From F1-20-MAGs119 sp964556145 (GTDB lineage Bacteria; Actinomycetota; Acidimicrobiia; Acidimicrobiales; Ilumatobacteraceae), in the NCBI GenBank assembly GCA_964556145.1, contig CAZKVD010000006.1, forward strand, positions 1-40,678: a DNA stretch of 40,678 bases. Reading direction: 5' to 3'. This document shows positions 32,335 through 39,871 of this stretch, piece after piece. Made by a program: the position numbers and the translations under genes. Under the pieces are notes generated by a model. It did not search any database. It saw nothing but the letters and a program-made list of their open reading frames with translations, and was not told the origin of the DNA. Within the stretch, counting starts at the first letter, position 1. Each line of letters starts with the position of its first letter.

Positions 32335-32942
32335 TGGCCCGCGGAACCTACATCGCGTTCGAAGGACTCGAGGGCTGCGGGAAGAGCACGCACGTGACAC
32401 GGCTCGCCGAAAGTCTCGGTGCCGTCGCAACACGCGAACCGGGCGGCACCCGAATCGGCACCATGCTGCGCGCGATCCTCGCCGATCCCGACAACACCGA
32501 CATCGATCCACGCACCGAGCTTCTTCTCATGACCGCCGATCGTGCGCAATTGATGAGCGAGGTCATCGAACCGGCTCTCTCGTCCGGCCGACACGTTGTC
32601 AGCGACCGCAGTGTCTATTCCACCCTTGCCTACCAGGGTTACGGGCGCGGCCTTGGAGTCGACACCATCCGCAGCATCAACGAGTGGGCACTCAACCAGA
32701 CGTTGCCCGACATCGTCGTATGGATTCAAATCCCCCGCGAAGAAGCGGAACGTCGACTCGCCAAGCGCAACCTCGATCGGTTCGAACGCGAAGGTGCCGA
32801 CTTCTTCGCCCGCATTGCCGACGGCTTTGCAGAACTTGCTGCCGCTGACCCCGCCCGGTGGATCATGATCGACGGCACGCAGCCGAAAGACAACGTACAG
32901 GCCGCGATTCACGCAGCCATTGCATCGCGTCTGTCATCCTGA
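32334..32942 (+). CDS. tmk: Thymidylate kinase
   Basis: 202 aa. P-loop FEGLEGCGKST at residues 9-19, TREPGGT near 33-39, VVSDRSVYSTLAYQG near 88-102 (DRx motif) and a lid region RRLAKRNLDRFERE near 140-153. It phosphorylates dTMP to dTDP in the cytoplasm. TGATG overlap with topA implies translational coupling. The 3' end overlaps the convergent DUF4287 gene by 9 bases. Confidence 0.96.
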   Translation: MARGTYIAFEGLEGCGKSTHVTRLAESLGAVATREPGGTRIGTMLRAILADPDNTDIDPRTELLLMTADRAQLMSEVIEPALSSGRHVVSDRSVYSTLAYQGYGRGLGVDTIRSINEWALNQTLPDIVVWIQIPREEAERRLAKRNLDRFEREGADFFARIADGFAELAAADPARWIMIDGTQPKDNVQAAIHAAIASRLSS

Positions 32943-33491
32943 CAATTCGCTCAGTCGGTTTTCGATCAACAACGCCAGCAACTTCGCGTCGGGCTTCCAG
33001 TCGATCGGCACCTTGATCGTCTTCTTGTTGGTCTCGTATCCGTCGAGAAGTTTCCCGACCCGTGCGATTGCATCGGCACCCCAGGGTCCAAGCAGGATGT
33101 GTCGCTTCGCCGCCGATGCTCCGAAGACGTAGTCCTTGCCCAGTTTCAACATCGGCTGGTTCCAGGCGATCACGAGATCCATCTTCGGGTGCTTCTTACG
33201 GATCGCCGAGAAGATCGATCGCATCGTCGCGGCCTGTTCGGATGGCAGAGCGTCGAAGTAGGCGTCGGGGGTATCGACCCGGCGAGCCGACGTCGAACCG
33301 CGCGAATACATGACAAGAGCGTTTGCGTGGGCCTGGCTGAAGCCGTGTTCCCCGCGCAACACGGCAATTTGGTCGGCGTACTTTTTCCCCTCCAACTTCG
33401 CCATGACGCGGTGCCAATGGGCCATTGGCTTGCCGTATTTCTTTTCGATCGCCGGAAAATGTGATTCGCGACTCTTGTCGTTGCCGGCCAC
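32934..33491 (-). CDS. DUF4287/DUF1801-like two-domain protein
   Basis: 185 aa. Residues 1-68 match the DUF4287 pattern (a short helical region with IEKKYGKPMAHWHRVMAKL, then GFSQAHANALVMYSRG). Residues 75-183 match the DUF1801/YdhG-like fold, with YFDALPSEQAATMRSIFSAI, MDLVIAWNQPMLKLGKDYVFG and HILLGPWG. YdhG-type proteins have been proposed as iron chaperones, but the function here is unknown. The GTG at 33491 is chosen because TACCAT lies 6 nt upstream. Confidence 0.85.
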   Translation of the reverse strand: MAGNDKSRESHFPAIEKKYGKPMAHWHRVMAKLEGKKYADQIAVLRGEHGFSQAHANALVMYSRGSTSARRVDTPDAYFDALPSEQAATMRSIFSAIRKKHPKMDLVIAWNQPMLKLGKDYVFGASAAKRHILLGPWGADAIARVGKLLDGYETNKKTIKVPIDWKPDAKLLALLIENRLSELSG

Positions 33492-33497
33492 ACCGCG

Positions 33498-33503
33498 ATG
33501 GTA
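33498..33503 (-). promoter_or_regulatory. -10 element TACCAT, leaderless start of the DUF4287 gene
   Basis: On the minus strand TACCAT is followed by 6 nt and then the GTG at 33491. Confidence 0.55.
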
Positions 33504-33523
33504 TCGGCCGCCAACCCAAGTGG

Positions 33524-34321
33524 TCAGCTGAGTTTCGACAGTTGTCCACCATCAAAGACAAGTTCAGAACCATTGATCATCCGCGCTGCATCCGAGCAGA
33601 GGAAGACAACTCCCTCAGCAATGTCAACCGGATCAATGAGCTCACCGGTCGGGTTCAGTCGTGTCATTGCAAGGCGGACTGCTTCGGGTCCTTGCGCCAC
33701 GAGCGGTTCGGCAACCGCCGTTCGCGTTGGGCCTGGTGAAACCGCGTTGACACGGATGCCACGTGTTGCGTATTCGCTTGCCGCCTGACGTGTCAGGCCG
33801 AGTACGCCATGCTTCGCAGCAACATATGCGGGACCAGCCCGTTCGCTTCCGCGGTGTGCCACAACCGATGCGTTGTTCACGATTACCCCGCCTGCGCCAA
33901 GCAGCATCGCAGAAATTTCCGCCCGCATACAGCGGAATACTGCCGAGAGGTTGACGTTGATCATTTCGTCCCAGAGGCCATCTTCGTACGTGTGGAACTC
34001 GTTCACGCGATCGAAGATTCCCGCGTTGTTGAACGCAAAGTCGACACGCCCACAGGCATCGACTGCCTTCCCGATCAAATGCTCGGCCGCATCGCGTTCG
34101 TGCAAGTCGACTTGCACGAAGATCCCTCGTCCCCCGGCCCGCCTCACAAGATCGAGAATCCGCTCGCCTTCGGTCGCATTGCGACCCGACACCACCACAG
34201 TTGCACCACGTTCAGCGAATGCAATCGCCGTTGCTGCACCGATCCCGGATGTGGCTCCCGTGATCACGATCGTCTTGTCTTCGAAAAGTTGATCAGATGC
34301 CGGTCTGCGCGGAGGCGTCAC
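33524..34321 (-). CDS. Short-chain dehydrogenase/reductase (classical SDR)
   Basis: 265 aa NAD(P)-dependent oxidoreductase. The cofactor loop TGATSGIG is near residues 21-28, NNAG near 98-101, the catalytic Ser in NNASVVA near 150, and Tyr-x3-Lys in YVAAK near 166. The PG motif (VSPGPTRT) and C-terminal SELVFDGGQ are also typical. An Arg in VVSGRNATEG after the second strand suggests NADP(H). The substrate is unknown. The GTG start has TAAAGT 6 nt upstream and no ribosome-binding site. Confidence 0.94.
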   Translation of the reverse strand: MTPPRRPASDQLFEDKTIVITGATSGIGAATAIAFAERGATVVVSGRNATEGERILDLVRRAGGRGIFVQVDLHERDAAEHLIGKAVDACGRVDFAFNNAGIFDRVNEFHTYEDGLWDEMINVNLSAVFRCMRAEISAMLLGAGGVIVNNASVVAHRGSERAGPAYVAAKHGVLGLTRQAASEYATRGIRVNAVSPGPTRTAVAEPLVAQGPEAVRLAMTRLNPTGELIDPVDIAEGVVFLCSDAARMINGSELVFDGGQLSKLS

Positions 34322-34327
34322 GGCCCG

Positions 34328-34333
34328 ACTTTA
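34328..34333 (-). promoter_or_regulatory. -10 element TAAAGT, leaderless start of the SDR gene
   Basis: On the minus strand TAAAGT is followed by 6 nt and then the GTG at 34321. Confidence 0.55.
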
Positions 34334-34456
34334 CAACCGTTGCCAGATCAGGCCGCCTGACCCATGAGCCCCGGAAGCAGCACGCGAACCGATTAGGTCC
34401 CAAGAGAACCGTCTATCGATGTACCAACGTGCGAGACTGCAATCAGGGAGGTAGTC

Positions 34457-35005
34457 ATGTCGAAGAAGTTCGTGGTTCGAGTCGTACCGGTGATGTTGTT
34501 GGCCCTGGCCGCATGCGGCGGAGGATCAGACGGTGGAAGTTCCAGCGGCCTCGAAGCCGAGGTTTCCAAAGCCGTTCTCGAGGGTGCCGATACCGGCGGC
34601 CTTCCGTTCTCTGTCGACAAGAAGCTGGCCGATTGCATCACGTCGGCGGTCCTCGAAGACCCGGCTTTCAAGGATGAGCTGCAAGCCAGCTACGACAAGG
34701 GCCTGAAAGGTCAAGAGCTCCTCGACTCGGTCGGCGACCCCGAATCCGATGCCGACATGACCCGTCTCATGTTCTCGTGCTTCAGCTCCGAACAGTTCGC
34801 TGAACTCCTCGCGGGGCAGGTCGAAGATCAAAGCACGGTCACCGACGAAAAGAAGCAGTGCCTCACCGACGAGTTCGAGAAGATGGGCAACGAAGCAGTT
34901 GTCGACGGATTCATCGCCTTCAGCAGCAACGACAAGACGAACGAAAATGCAACGAAGATGACCACCGCAATGATCTCGTGCTTCGGCCTCGAGTCATTCG
35001 GCTGA
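34457..35005 (+). CDS. Small secreted lipoprotein of unknown function
   Basis: 182 aa. A basic start and hydrophobic stretch end in a lipobox LALAAC (lipidated Cys near residue 20), followed by a Gly/Ser linker. The mature domain is acidic and helical with four cysteines spaced through it (ADC, FSC, KQC, ISC), which suggests two disulfides outside the membrane. I recognise no family with confidence. GGGAGGT lies 5 nt before the ATG, a strong ribosome-binding site. The 3' end is 8 bases from the convergent RCC1 gene. Confidence 0.85.
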   Translation: MSKKFVVRVVPVMLLALAACGGGSDGGSSSGLEAEVSKAVLEGADTGGLPFSVDKKLADCITSAVLEDPAFKDELQASYDKGLKGQELLDSVGDPESDADMTRLMFSCFSSEQFAELLAGQVEDQSTVTDEKKQCLTDEFEKMGNEAVVDGFIAFSSNDKTNENATKMTTAMISCFGLESFG

Positions 35006-35013
35006 ACGTCCGC

Positions 35014-36714
35014 TTAAGTCGCCTTTACCCAAGCTGACCAGCTCGTACCCGACTGCGCACGCACCCATACGGTTCCCGTGGGGGCAATTGTGATCGTTCG
35101 TCGCAGCACGGCCGCGCCGAACTTCTTGGGCACAACCGACGGTCGCTTGCGACCGTAGGAGATTTGCAGAACTTTCACCTTCTGGGACGTCGTGACGCTG
35201 AGGCGACGTACACCCTTCGTGACGAGCAACTTTGCCCTGACAACTCGCACGGAAGCTGCACTGGGGGCGGTGGTCGTCGATGTACCCGCCGCCAGGGTGG
35301 ACGACGCGGTCGAACCGCTCGCCAGTGTCGTGGAGGTTGTCGAAGAGGAAGTCGTATTGGAAGAAGTCGTTGAAGCACCTGCATTCGCGGTCGATTCCTC
35401 GGACGTCAAGGCCGACACGATCGCACCCGAAGTCGTGAAGTCACCCATCGCGAAGTCCCGCACGCCATTCGCGGCAAGTGAGCCACCGGTGATCGCGGTC
35501 GGGGTTCGAAGTACGTGATAACCGCCGAGATCGACTGCGCCAGCCACAGTGCTGGGGTTCACACCGAAATGCCCCTTCGTGTAGCCGAAGCAGACCAGAC
35601 GCCCGGTCGTCGACCACACGCAGGTGCTGCGATTTCCCACGGCCACCCCGGAAAGCGACAAAGCTCCCATGGCCCCCGACACGTCGATCGCAGTGGGAGT
35701 CGTCACGACAGCTGGGGCACCGCTGACCCCCAGATGGTTGTCTCCGTTGCCGCCCCAGCACAGCAACCGGTTGTTGCTGGTGATGCCGCAAGCGTGTTCG
35801 TTGCCGATGTCGAGTTTGGTCAACTTGGCACCGCCGAGGCTGATGGCGACCGGTGAGGTACTACCTCCAGTGACTCCATTACCGAGTGACCATGCTGTGC
35901 CGAACCAGCCCCAGCAATACAGATTGTCTGTTGCCTCGTTTGTCAGAGCGCAGGACATCTGACTGCCGACTTCGACATCGATCGGCGTCTTGCCGCTCAA
36001 GGCCCCCGACGAAACTACCGAAACGAGAACAGTGCTGGAGGTAGTTGAGGCATTTCCAAGTTGTCCAAAGTCATTCAACCCCCAGCAGTTGATCAGCCCC
36101 GTTGTCAATGTGATGCACGTCGAGCCGTCGTAAGTATCGATGTCGGTTGCACCTGATGCCGGCATCGGGTTGAGGACGTTCGGTTCAGTTGTACCCGTGG
36201 GTGAGTTGCCACGACCAAGGTTTGCCGAGCGTCCCCAACAAAGAACCTCGTTGTAGCCGCTACGTGGGCCGGTGGTCTGTGGCACGAGCGCACAGGTGTG
36301 ATCGGTGCCTGCGGTGACTGCGACTGCAGCATTCGCCTGCAGGATTCCACTACCGGCGGCGACCTGAACCGGTGCAGTACGGGTGGTCGTCGAGCCATCA
36401 CCGAGTTTCCCGTAGACGTTTTTTCCCCAACAAAAAATATTTGCCGTCACATCATTCGTTGTGACACACGCATGCTCGTAGCCGACGCTGATCTTTTGGA
36501 TCGTCTTGTTTGCCAACGTCGCCGGAGCGATCGCAGTGTGTGCAGTCGCAAGCGCGGTATTCGTTCCGTCACCCAGTTGACCGAACGCGCCGGCTCCCGC
36601 GGTCGACACCGCTGAACCAGACGCCGCGACCGTATGTCGAACTGGCAAAGCGATGAACGCCACGCTGCTCAGCACCAACGCCCATGCAACGAGCGAACCC
36701 TTGATGTGCCTCAT
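35014..36714 (-). CDS. Secreted RCC1-repeat protein
   Basis: 566 aa. It has a signal peptide ending near residue 31. Seven RCC1-type blades cover about residues 35-415; each has a (I/V/L)xCWG motif and a G(Q/K)LG(D/N)G-type turn, with HxC(A/V) inside the blades. These should fold as a seven-bladed propeller outside the cell. A Ser/Thr-rich spacer (about 440-485) and an 80-residue beta-type C-terminal domain end the protein. Its role is unknown; RCC1 propellers usually mediate binding. The ATG at 36714 overlaps the stop of the upstream gene (TGATG), with AGGTAGG as ribosome-binding site, so it is the second gene of a coupled pair. Confidence 0.88.
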   Translation of the reverse strand: MRHIKGSLVAWALVLSSVAFIALPVRHTVAASGSAVSTAGAGAFGQLGDGTNTALATAHTAIAPATLANKTIQKISVGYEHACVTTNDVTANIFCWGKNVYGKLGDGSTTTRTAPVQVAAGSGILQANAAVAVTAGTDHTCALVPQTTGPRSGYNEVLCWGRSANLGRGNSPTGTTEPNVLNPMPASGATDIDTYDGSTCITLTTGLINCWGLNDFGQLGNASTTSSTVLVSVVSSGALSGKTPIDVEVGSQMSCALTNEATDNLYCWGWFGTAWSLGNGVTGGSTSPVAISLGGAKLTKLDIGNEHACGITSNNRLLCWGGNGDNHLGVSGAPAVVTTPTAIDVSGAMGALSLSGVAVGNRSTCVWSTTGRLVCFGYTKGHFGVNPSTVAGAVDLGGYHVLRTPTAITGGSLAANGVRDFAMGDFTTSGAIVSALTSEESTANAGASTTSSNTTSSSTTSTTLASGSTASSTLAAGTSTTTAPSAASVRVVRAKLLVTKGVRRLSVTTSQKVKVLQISYGRKRPSVVPKKFGAAVLRRTITIAPTGTVWVRAQSGTSWSAWVKAT

Positions 36715-38711
36715 CACTTACCTACCTTCACTGTGACGGATCGTGTGATTCGGGGAAGCTTTCCCGACTTCGCGGTGACCAGGGTGACGACGCAGACGCC
36801 CACCTTTGCCGACGCAACGAGCATCGTGCCCGAGGCATTGAGGCGACACTGGCCGCGAGCGCTCCACGAGCGCTTACCAAGTTGTGGCAAGCGCGGTGGA
36901 CGAATCAGTCGTTCCGATTTGATCGTCGTTGCCGGTTTCATCGCAATGATCGGTTTCGCTGTCGCTTTGATGCCCTCCGACAACACGCCACCCACGACGG
37001 CTGCAACGGAGACTTGGTACGTCTTCCACGGTGCAAGATTCCTGAACGCACAGGTCATTGCCGCACCGGCCACCACTTGACATTGCTTGATCTCGTCGTC
37101 GTATGCGGCGGTGACCAGATAGCCGGCACCGACGGTTGGAGAAGCGCCCCACTTCACCGTCAGACCCCGCGGCACCGGCCTCACCGCAAGATTCGCTGCG
37201 GGCCCCACCGATTGTGTCGTCGAAGAATTTCCGCCCGCGGTCGACCCTCCGGATGCTCCTGTAGAACCCGACGAAGGGTTCTGGCCGGCCACGGTCGTCC
37301 GACTTCCGGCGGCTGGTGCCGGCGCCGATGGATCCTCGGTGATCGCCGCAGTCGTCTTGCTGTAGAGGACCAAGTCCTGGGTTTCGGCCGAAAAACCGAG
37401 GGAATCCGCGATCAACGTCCGAACGTAGATTCTCCGGAGATCATCGACCACGTCGACGTCGCGCCACAGCGTGCGATTGTTCAATGAAATTTCGTTCCAG
37501 CCAACCGAGGTACAGCAGCCGAACGTTGGATCCACTTCACCCGTTGCAGTCAGACGGTACAACTGCAACAGCGACGGCGCAGTCGACAAATAGCGGACGA
37601 GCATCACCGACACGGGGGTCGACGTAATCGAGTAATTCTCCGCAATGTCTGCAGTTCGTCGGGTAAACGGCAGAAAATCCGTCTTCCCATCACCGCTGAA
37701 AGCCGTGTCGTAGCTGCCCGACGATGTCAGACGAGCCAACCGCGGCACGTAGTAGTTGTTCGTCGCATCCCAAGTTTTCACGAGCACATACAGCGAGTTC
37801 GGGCCAGGTGCCAGATTGATCGGGTTCGATTCCGCAAGACCGTATGGGTAAGCACTCCCGCCGAGACCGAAATTCTTGTCGGCCTTGCCGGCCGAGGTGA
37901 GTCGCCGGACCACCGACAACTCCGTCGCATCACGCGTGAATTTCGTGACTACCAGCACATCGACCGAGCCATCAGGACTTACGAGCACATCCCTTGCCTG
38001 TGTCGCGTAGCCGAGATCAATGACAGCGAAACCGTCACCGTCGAACGTCGGGTCAGCAGTCGGCCGGGCGAATCGGTCGGGCGACACACGCCCGACAATC
38101 ACGCGCTCCTCGTTGTCGAAAGATGAGAAATTGAAGCCCGTCAACACGAAATTTCCCGATGCCTCGTGGCGAACGACCTTCTGGAATGAAATCTCGAATC
38201 CGTCGATTGCTTTTGTCAAGACAGCACTGGTTTCCGCCGCGGGATCAAAAACCGTCACGAAACCACGAGCTCTCACTCCCGACTTGAACGATGCGCCGAC
38301 GATCCACAATCGACCCGCATCATCGAACGCAATGTCGTTGACTGCACACAAATAGTCAGGTGCTTCCGCTCCCGTTGCGCACGCGATTCTCTTGCACTCG
38401 CTCCCAACGCAATTCCGGTCGAAAGGGCCTACGAAATAGTCGGACTGGTACTCGATCTGACCGACCTTGTATATCCGTGCGAGTTGTTGCTGTTTGCTCC
38501 CGGGCTTTGTCAGCAAGACCCACTGGGAGCCGTCCGGCGAATCCCACCGTTCCACACGTTCGGTCCCGGCCAGATTGAAGTTGATGTTGACATCGCGCTG
38601 ACTGGAACTTTCGAGGAATCCGCCGATCTCGTTAGCTGCCCAAAGCGGTGTCGACTGTGCAATCGCCGCGACGACACAGGCAATCAGCAATGTGAGTGAG
38701 CGTCTGCCCAT
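36714..38711 (-). CDS. Secreted delta-60-repeat/fibronectin III-like protein
   Basis: 665 aa. A signal peptide ends near residue 25 (PLWAA). Residues 40-440 contain propeller-like delta-60 repeats (DPTFDGDGFAVIDLG, DKNFGLGG, DTAFSGDGK, DPTFG). A Gly/Ser/Thr linker runs about 460-510, then comes a fibronectin III-like domain (about 510-590) with NLAPWKTYQVSVAAV. The C-terminal beta domain has paired cysteines (GQCRLNASGTMLVASAKVGVC in part). It is probably exported or wall-associated and may bind a ligand or surface; nothing enzymatic is seen. The start is leaderless (TAATCT, 6 nt). It is coupled to the RCC1 gene. Confidence 0.83.
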   Translation of the reverse strand: MGRRSLTLLIACVVAAIAQSTPLWAANEIGGFLESSSQRDVNINFNLAGTERVERWDSPDGSQWVLLTKPGSKQQQLARIYKVGQIEYQSDYFVGPFDRNCVGSECKRIACATGAEAPDYLCAVNDIAFDDAGRLWIVGASFKSGVRARGFVTVFDPAAETSAVLTKAIDGFEISFQKVVRHEASGNFVLTGFNFSSFDNEERVIVGRVSPDRFARPTADPTFDGDGFAVIDLGYATQARDVLVSPDGSVDVLVVTKFTRDATELSVVRRLTSAGKADKNFGLGGSAYPYGLAESNPINLAPGPNSLYVLVKTWDATNNYYVPRLARLTSSGSYDTAFSGDGKTDFLPFTRRTADIAENYSITSTPVSVMLVRYLSTAPSLLQLYRLTATGEVDPTFGCCTSVGWNEISLNNRTLWRDVDVVDDLRRIYVRTLIADSLGFSAETQDLVLYSKTTAAITEDPSAPAPAAGSRTTVAGQNPSSGSTGASGGSTAGGNSSTTQSVGPAANLAVRPVPRGLTVKWGASPTVGAGYLVTAAYDDEIKQCQVVAGAAMTCAFRNLAPWKTYQVSVAAVVGGVLSEGIKATAKPIIAMKPATTIKSERLIRPPRLPQLGKRSWSARGQCRLNASGTMLVASAKVGVCVVTLVTAKSGKLPRITRSVTVKVGK

Positions 38712-38717
38712 TTAGGC

Positions 38718-38723
38718 AGATTA
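38718..38723 (-). promoter_or_regulatory. -10 element TAATCT, leaderless start of the delta-60/RCC1 operon
   Basis: On the minus strand TAATCT is followed by 6 nt and then the ATG at 38711. Confidence 0.6.
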
Positions 38724-38774
38724 AGCCACACCCGATTGTGCCCAAGACGCGGAGAGGAGCACAAGAATCGCCAG

Positions 38775-38847
38775 CGCGCTCGAAGGGACTCGAACCCCTA
38801 ACCTTTTGATCCGTAGTCAAATGCTCTATCCATTGAGCTACGAGCGC
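38775..38847 (-). tRNA. tRNA-Arg (anticodon ACG)
   Basis: 73 nt, CCA not encoded. Acceptor stem GCGCTCG/CGAGCGC is perfect. The D arm is GCTC/GAGC, the anticodon stem TTTGA/TCAAA with loop CTACGGA, and the T arm AGGGG-TTCGAGT-CCCTT. The ACG anticodon is normally edited to ICG to read CGU, CGC and CGA. Confidence 0.96.
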
Positions 38848-38913
38848 ATGCACCGTATGTGAATGGTGCGGGTCGAAGTGTAAAGGGAAAACCCCGAAGT
38901 GCCTACCGGCGCC

Positions 38914-39510
38914 CTATTCCCAAGGAGCCCAGCCCGAACGCTGGTACATGGCATAGGCGGCGGTGGCATTTGTGCGCGCATCGAGCAATTGCGAGGCGTT
39001 GGTGATGCCGAGAGTGCCGAGGAACGCCTGATTTGCACCGAAGTAGATCTGGAAGAGGCCAAGGCAACACCAGTTGTGGGCAACGTGGTTGAGGTGACTC
39101 TCGCGCTTCGAGATCTTCACGGCACGTCGTTCGAGTTTGTCGGGGAAGATCTCACGGATGATGGCCTCGGACTCGGCTGCCGAGAGGCGCTTCTTCGGGA
39201 TGACAAGTTTCGGGGTAGCCGCCTCGGCGGTCACGTTCGCGCCGGGTCGGTTGAAGGCCGCTCCCTTCGGAACGCAGAGTTTCTGGCCCGGGAGAATGAT
39301 TGTTCGGGCATTGGCGTTGTTGGCCCGCAGCAGGGAGGACAGCCCCACCCCGGCGTAGTCGGCAAGGAGGCTCCAAGAGTCGCCCCGCTGCACAATAAAA
39401 GAGGTACAGGCAGCGGAGGCTGACGGCACCCCGACGGCCGGCCCGGCGATGATGCCAAGGGCCAAGCCGATCGAGGCGATGAACCGAAACACGGGGGTTT
39501 GTTTGGTCAT
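38914..39510 (-). CDS. Secreted LysM protein with lysozyme/transglycosylase-like domain
   Basis: 198 aa. It has a signal peptide of about 33 residues (ending PSASA). One LysM peptidoglycan-binding domain follows at about 36-80 (FIVQRGDSWSLLADYAGV ... ILPGQKLCVP). After a short linker the domain from about 105 resembles the lysozyme-like/SLT fold, with a possible catalytic Glu in KRESHLNHVAHN followed by CCLGLFQIYF. It probably cleaves or remodels peptidoglycan; the Glu assignment is tentative. The ATG at 39510 follows AGGAG with a 7-nt spacing. The gene lies between tRNA-Arg and tRNA-Ser. Confidence 0.87.
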   Translation of the reverse strand: MTKQTPVFRFIASIGLALGIIAGPAVGVPSASAACTSFIVQRGDSWSLLADYAGVGLSSLLRANNANARTIILPGQKLCVPKGAAFNRPGANVTAEAATPKLVIPKKRLSAAESEAIIREIFPDKLERRAVKISKRESHLNHVAHNWCCLGLFQIYFGANQAFLGTLGITNASQLLDARTNATAAYAMYQRSGWAPWE

Positions 39511-39547
39511 ATCCAGCTCCTGCAGATTCCGCCCGCAAGACTCTGAT

Positions 39548-39576
39548 GGTCTATCCCCATGTCGGGACAAATGCAA
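39548..39576 (-). promoter_or_regulatory. Putative promoter of the LysM protein gene
   Basis: On the minus strand TTGCAT (39576-39571), a 17-bp spacer and TAGACC (39553-39548), giving a leader of about 30 nt with the AGGAG site. The -10 lacks the final T. Confidence 0.35.
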
Positions 39577-39614
39577 TGGGTCGCTGGAAAACCCAATGTT
39601 TTCACTGTGGATAC

Positions 39615-39706
39615 TGGCGGAGAGGGTGGGATTTGAACCCACGGTCCGCTTTAACACGGACAACGCCTTAGCAGGGCGCCCCATTCGGCCACTCTGGCAC
39701 CTCTCC
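39615..39706 (-). tRNA. tRNA-Ser (anticodon GCT)
   Basis: 92 nt including encoded CCA. Acceptor stem GGAGAGG/CCTCTCC, anticodon loop TGCTAAG with GCT, a long variable arm (GTCCG/CGGAC) and a T arm GTGGG-TTCAAAT-CCCAC, discriminator G. It reads AGC and AGU codons. Confidence 0.96.
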
Positions 39707-39871
39707 TGGGAAAGGTGAGTCTATGGGACGCCGGGCCGTTCCGAACCGGGCCGGCCGGGTCGCCTGCCTTCAGTGTTAAGGGCGTGTCACGGCTTGGTTC
39801 CGGAGGAAAGGCCGTCTGCTCGGGCGACCTAATATCGCCTCGACGCATCAGCAACTTCCGGGGAGGAAAAT

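Noticed and set aside
39555..39600. Possible hairpin (TGGGT...ACCCA) between tRNA-Ser and the LysM gene
   Set aside because: Only 5 bp with a long loop and no U run; it overlaps the likely LysM promoter, so it is not called a terminator.
38775..39706. tRNA-flanked integrated element between tRNA-Arg and tRNA-Ser
   Set aside because: Only one ordinary cell-wall gene lies between them, with no integrase and no duplicated tRNA 3' end.
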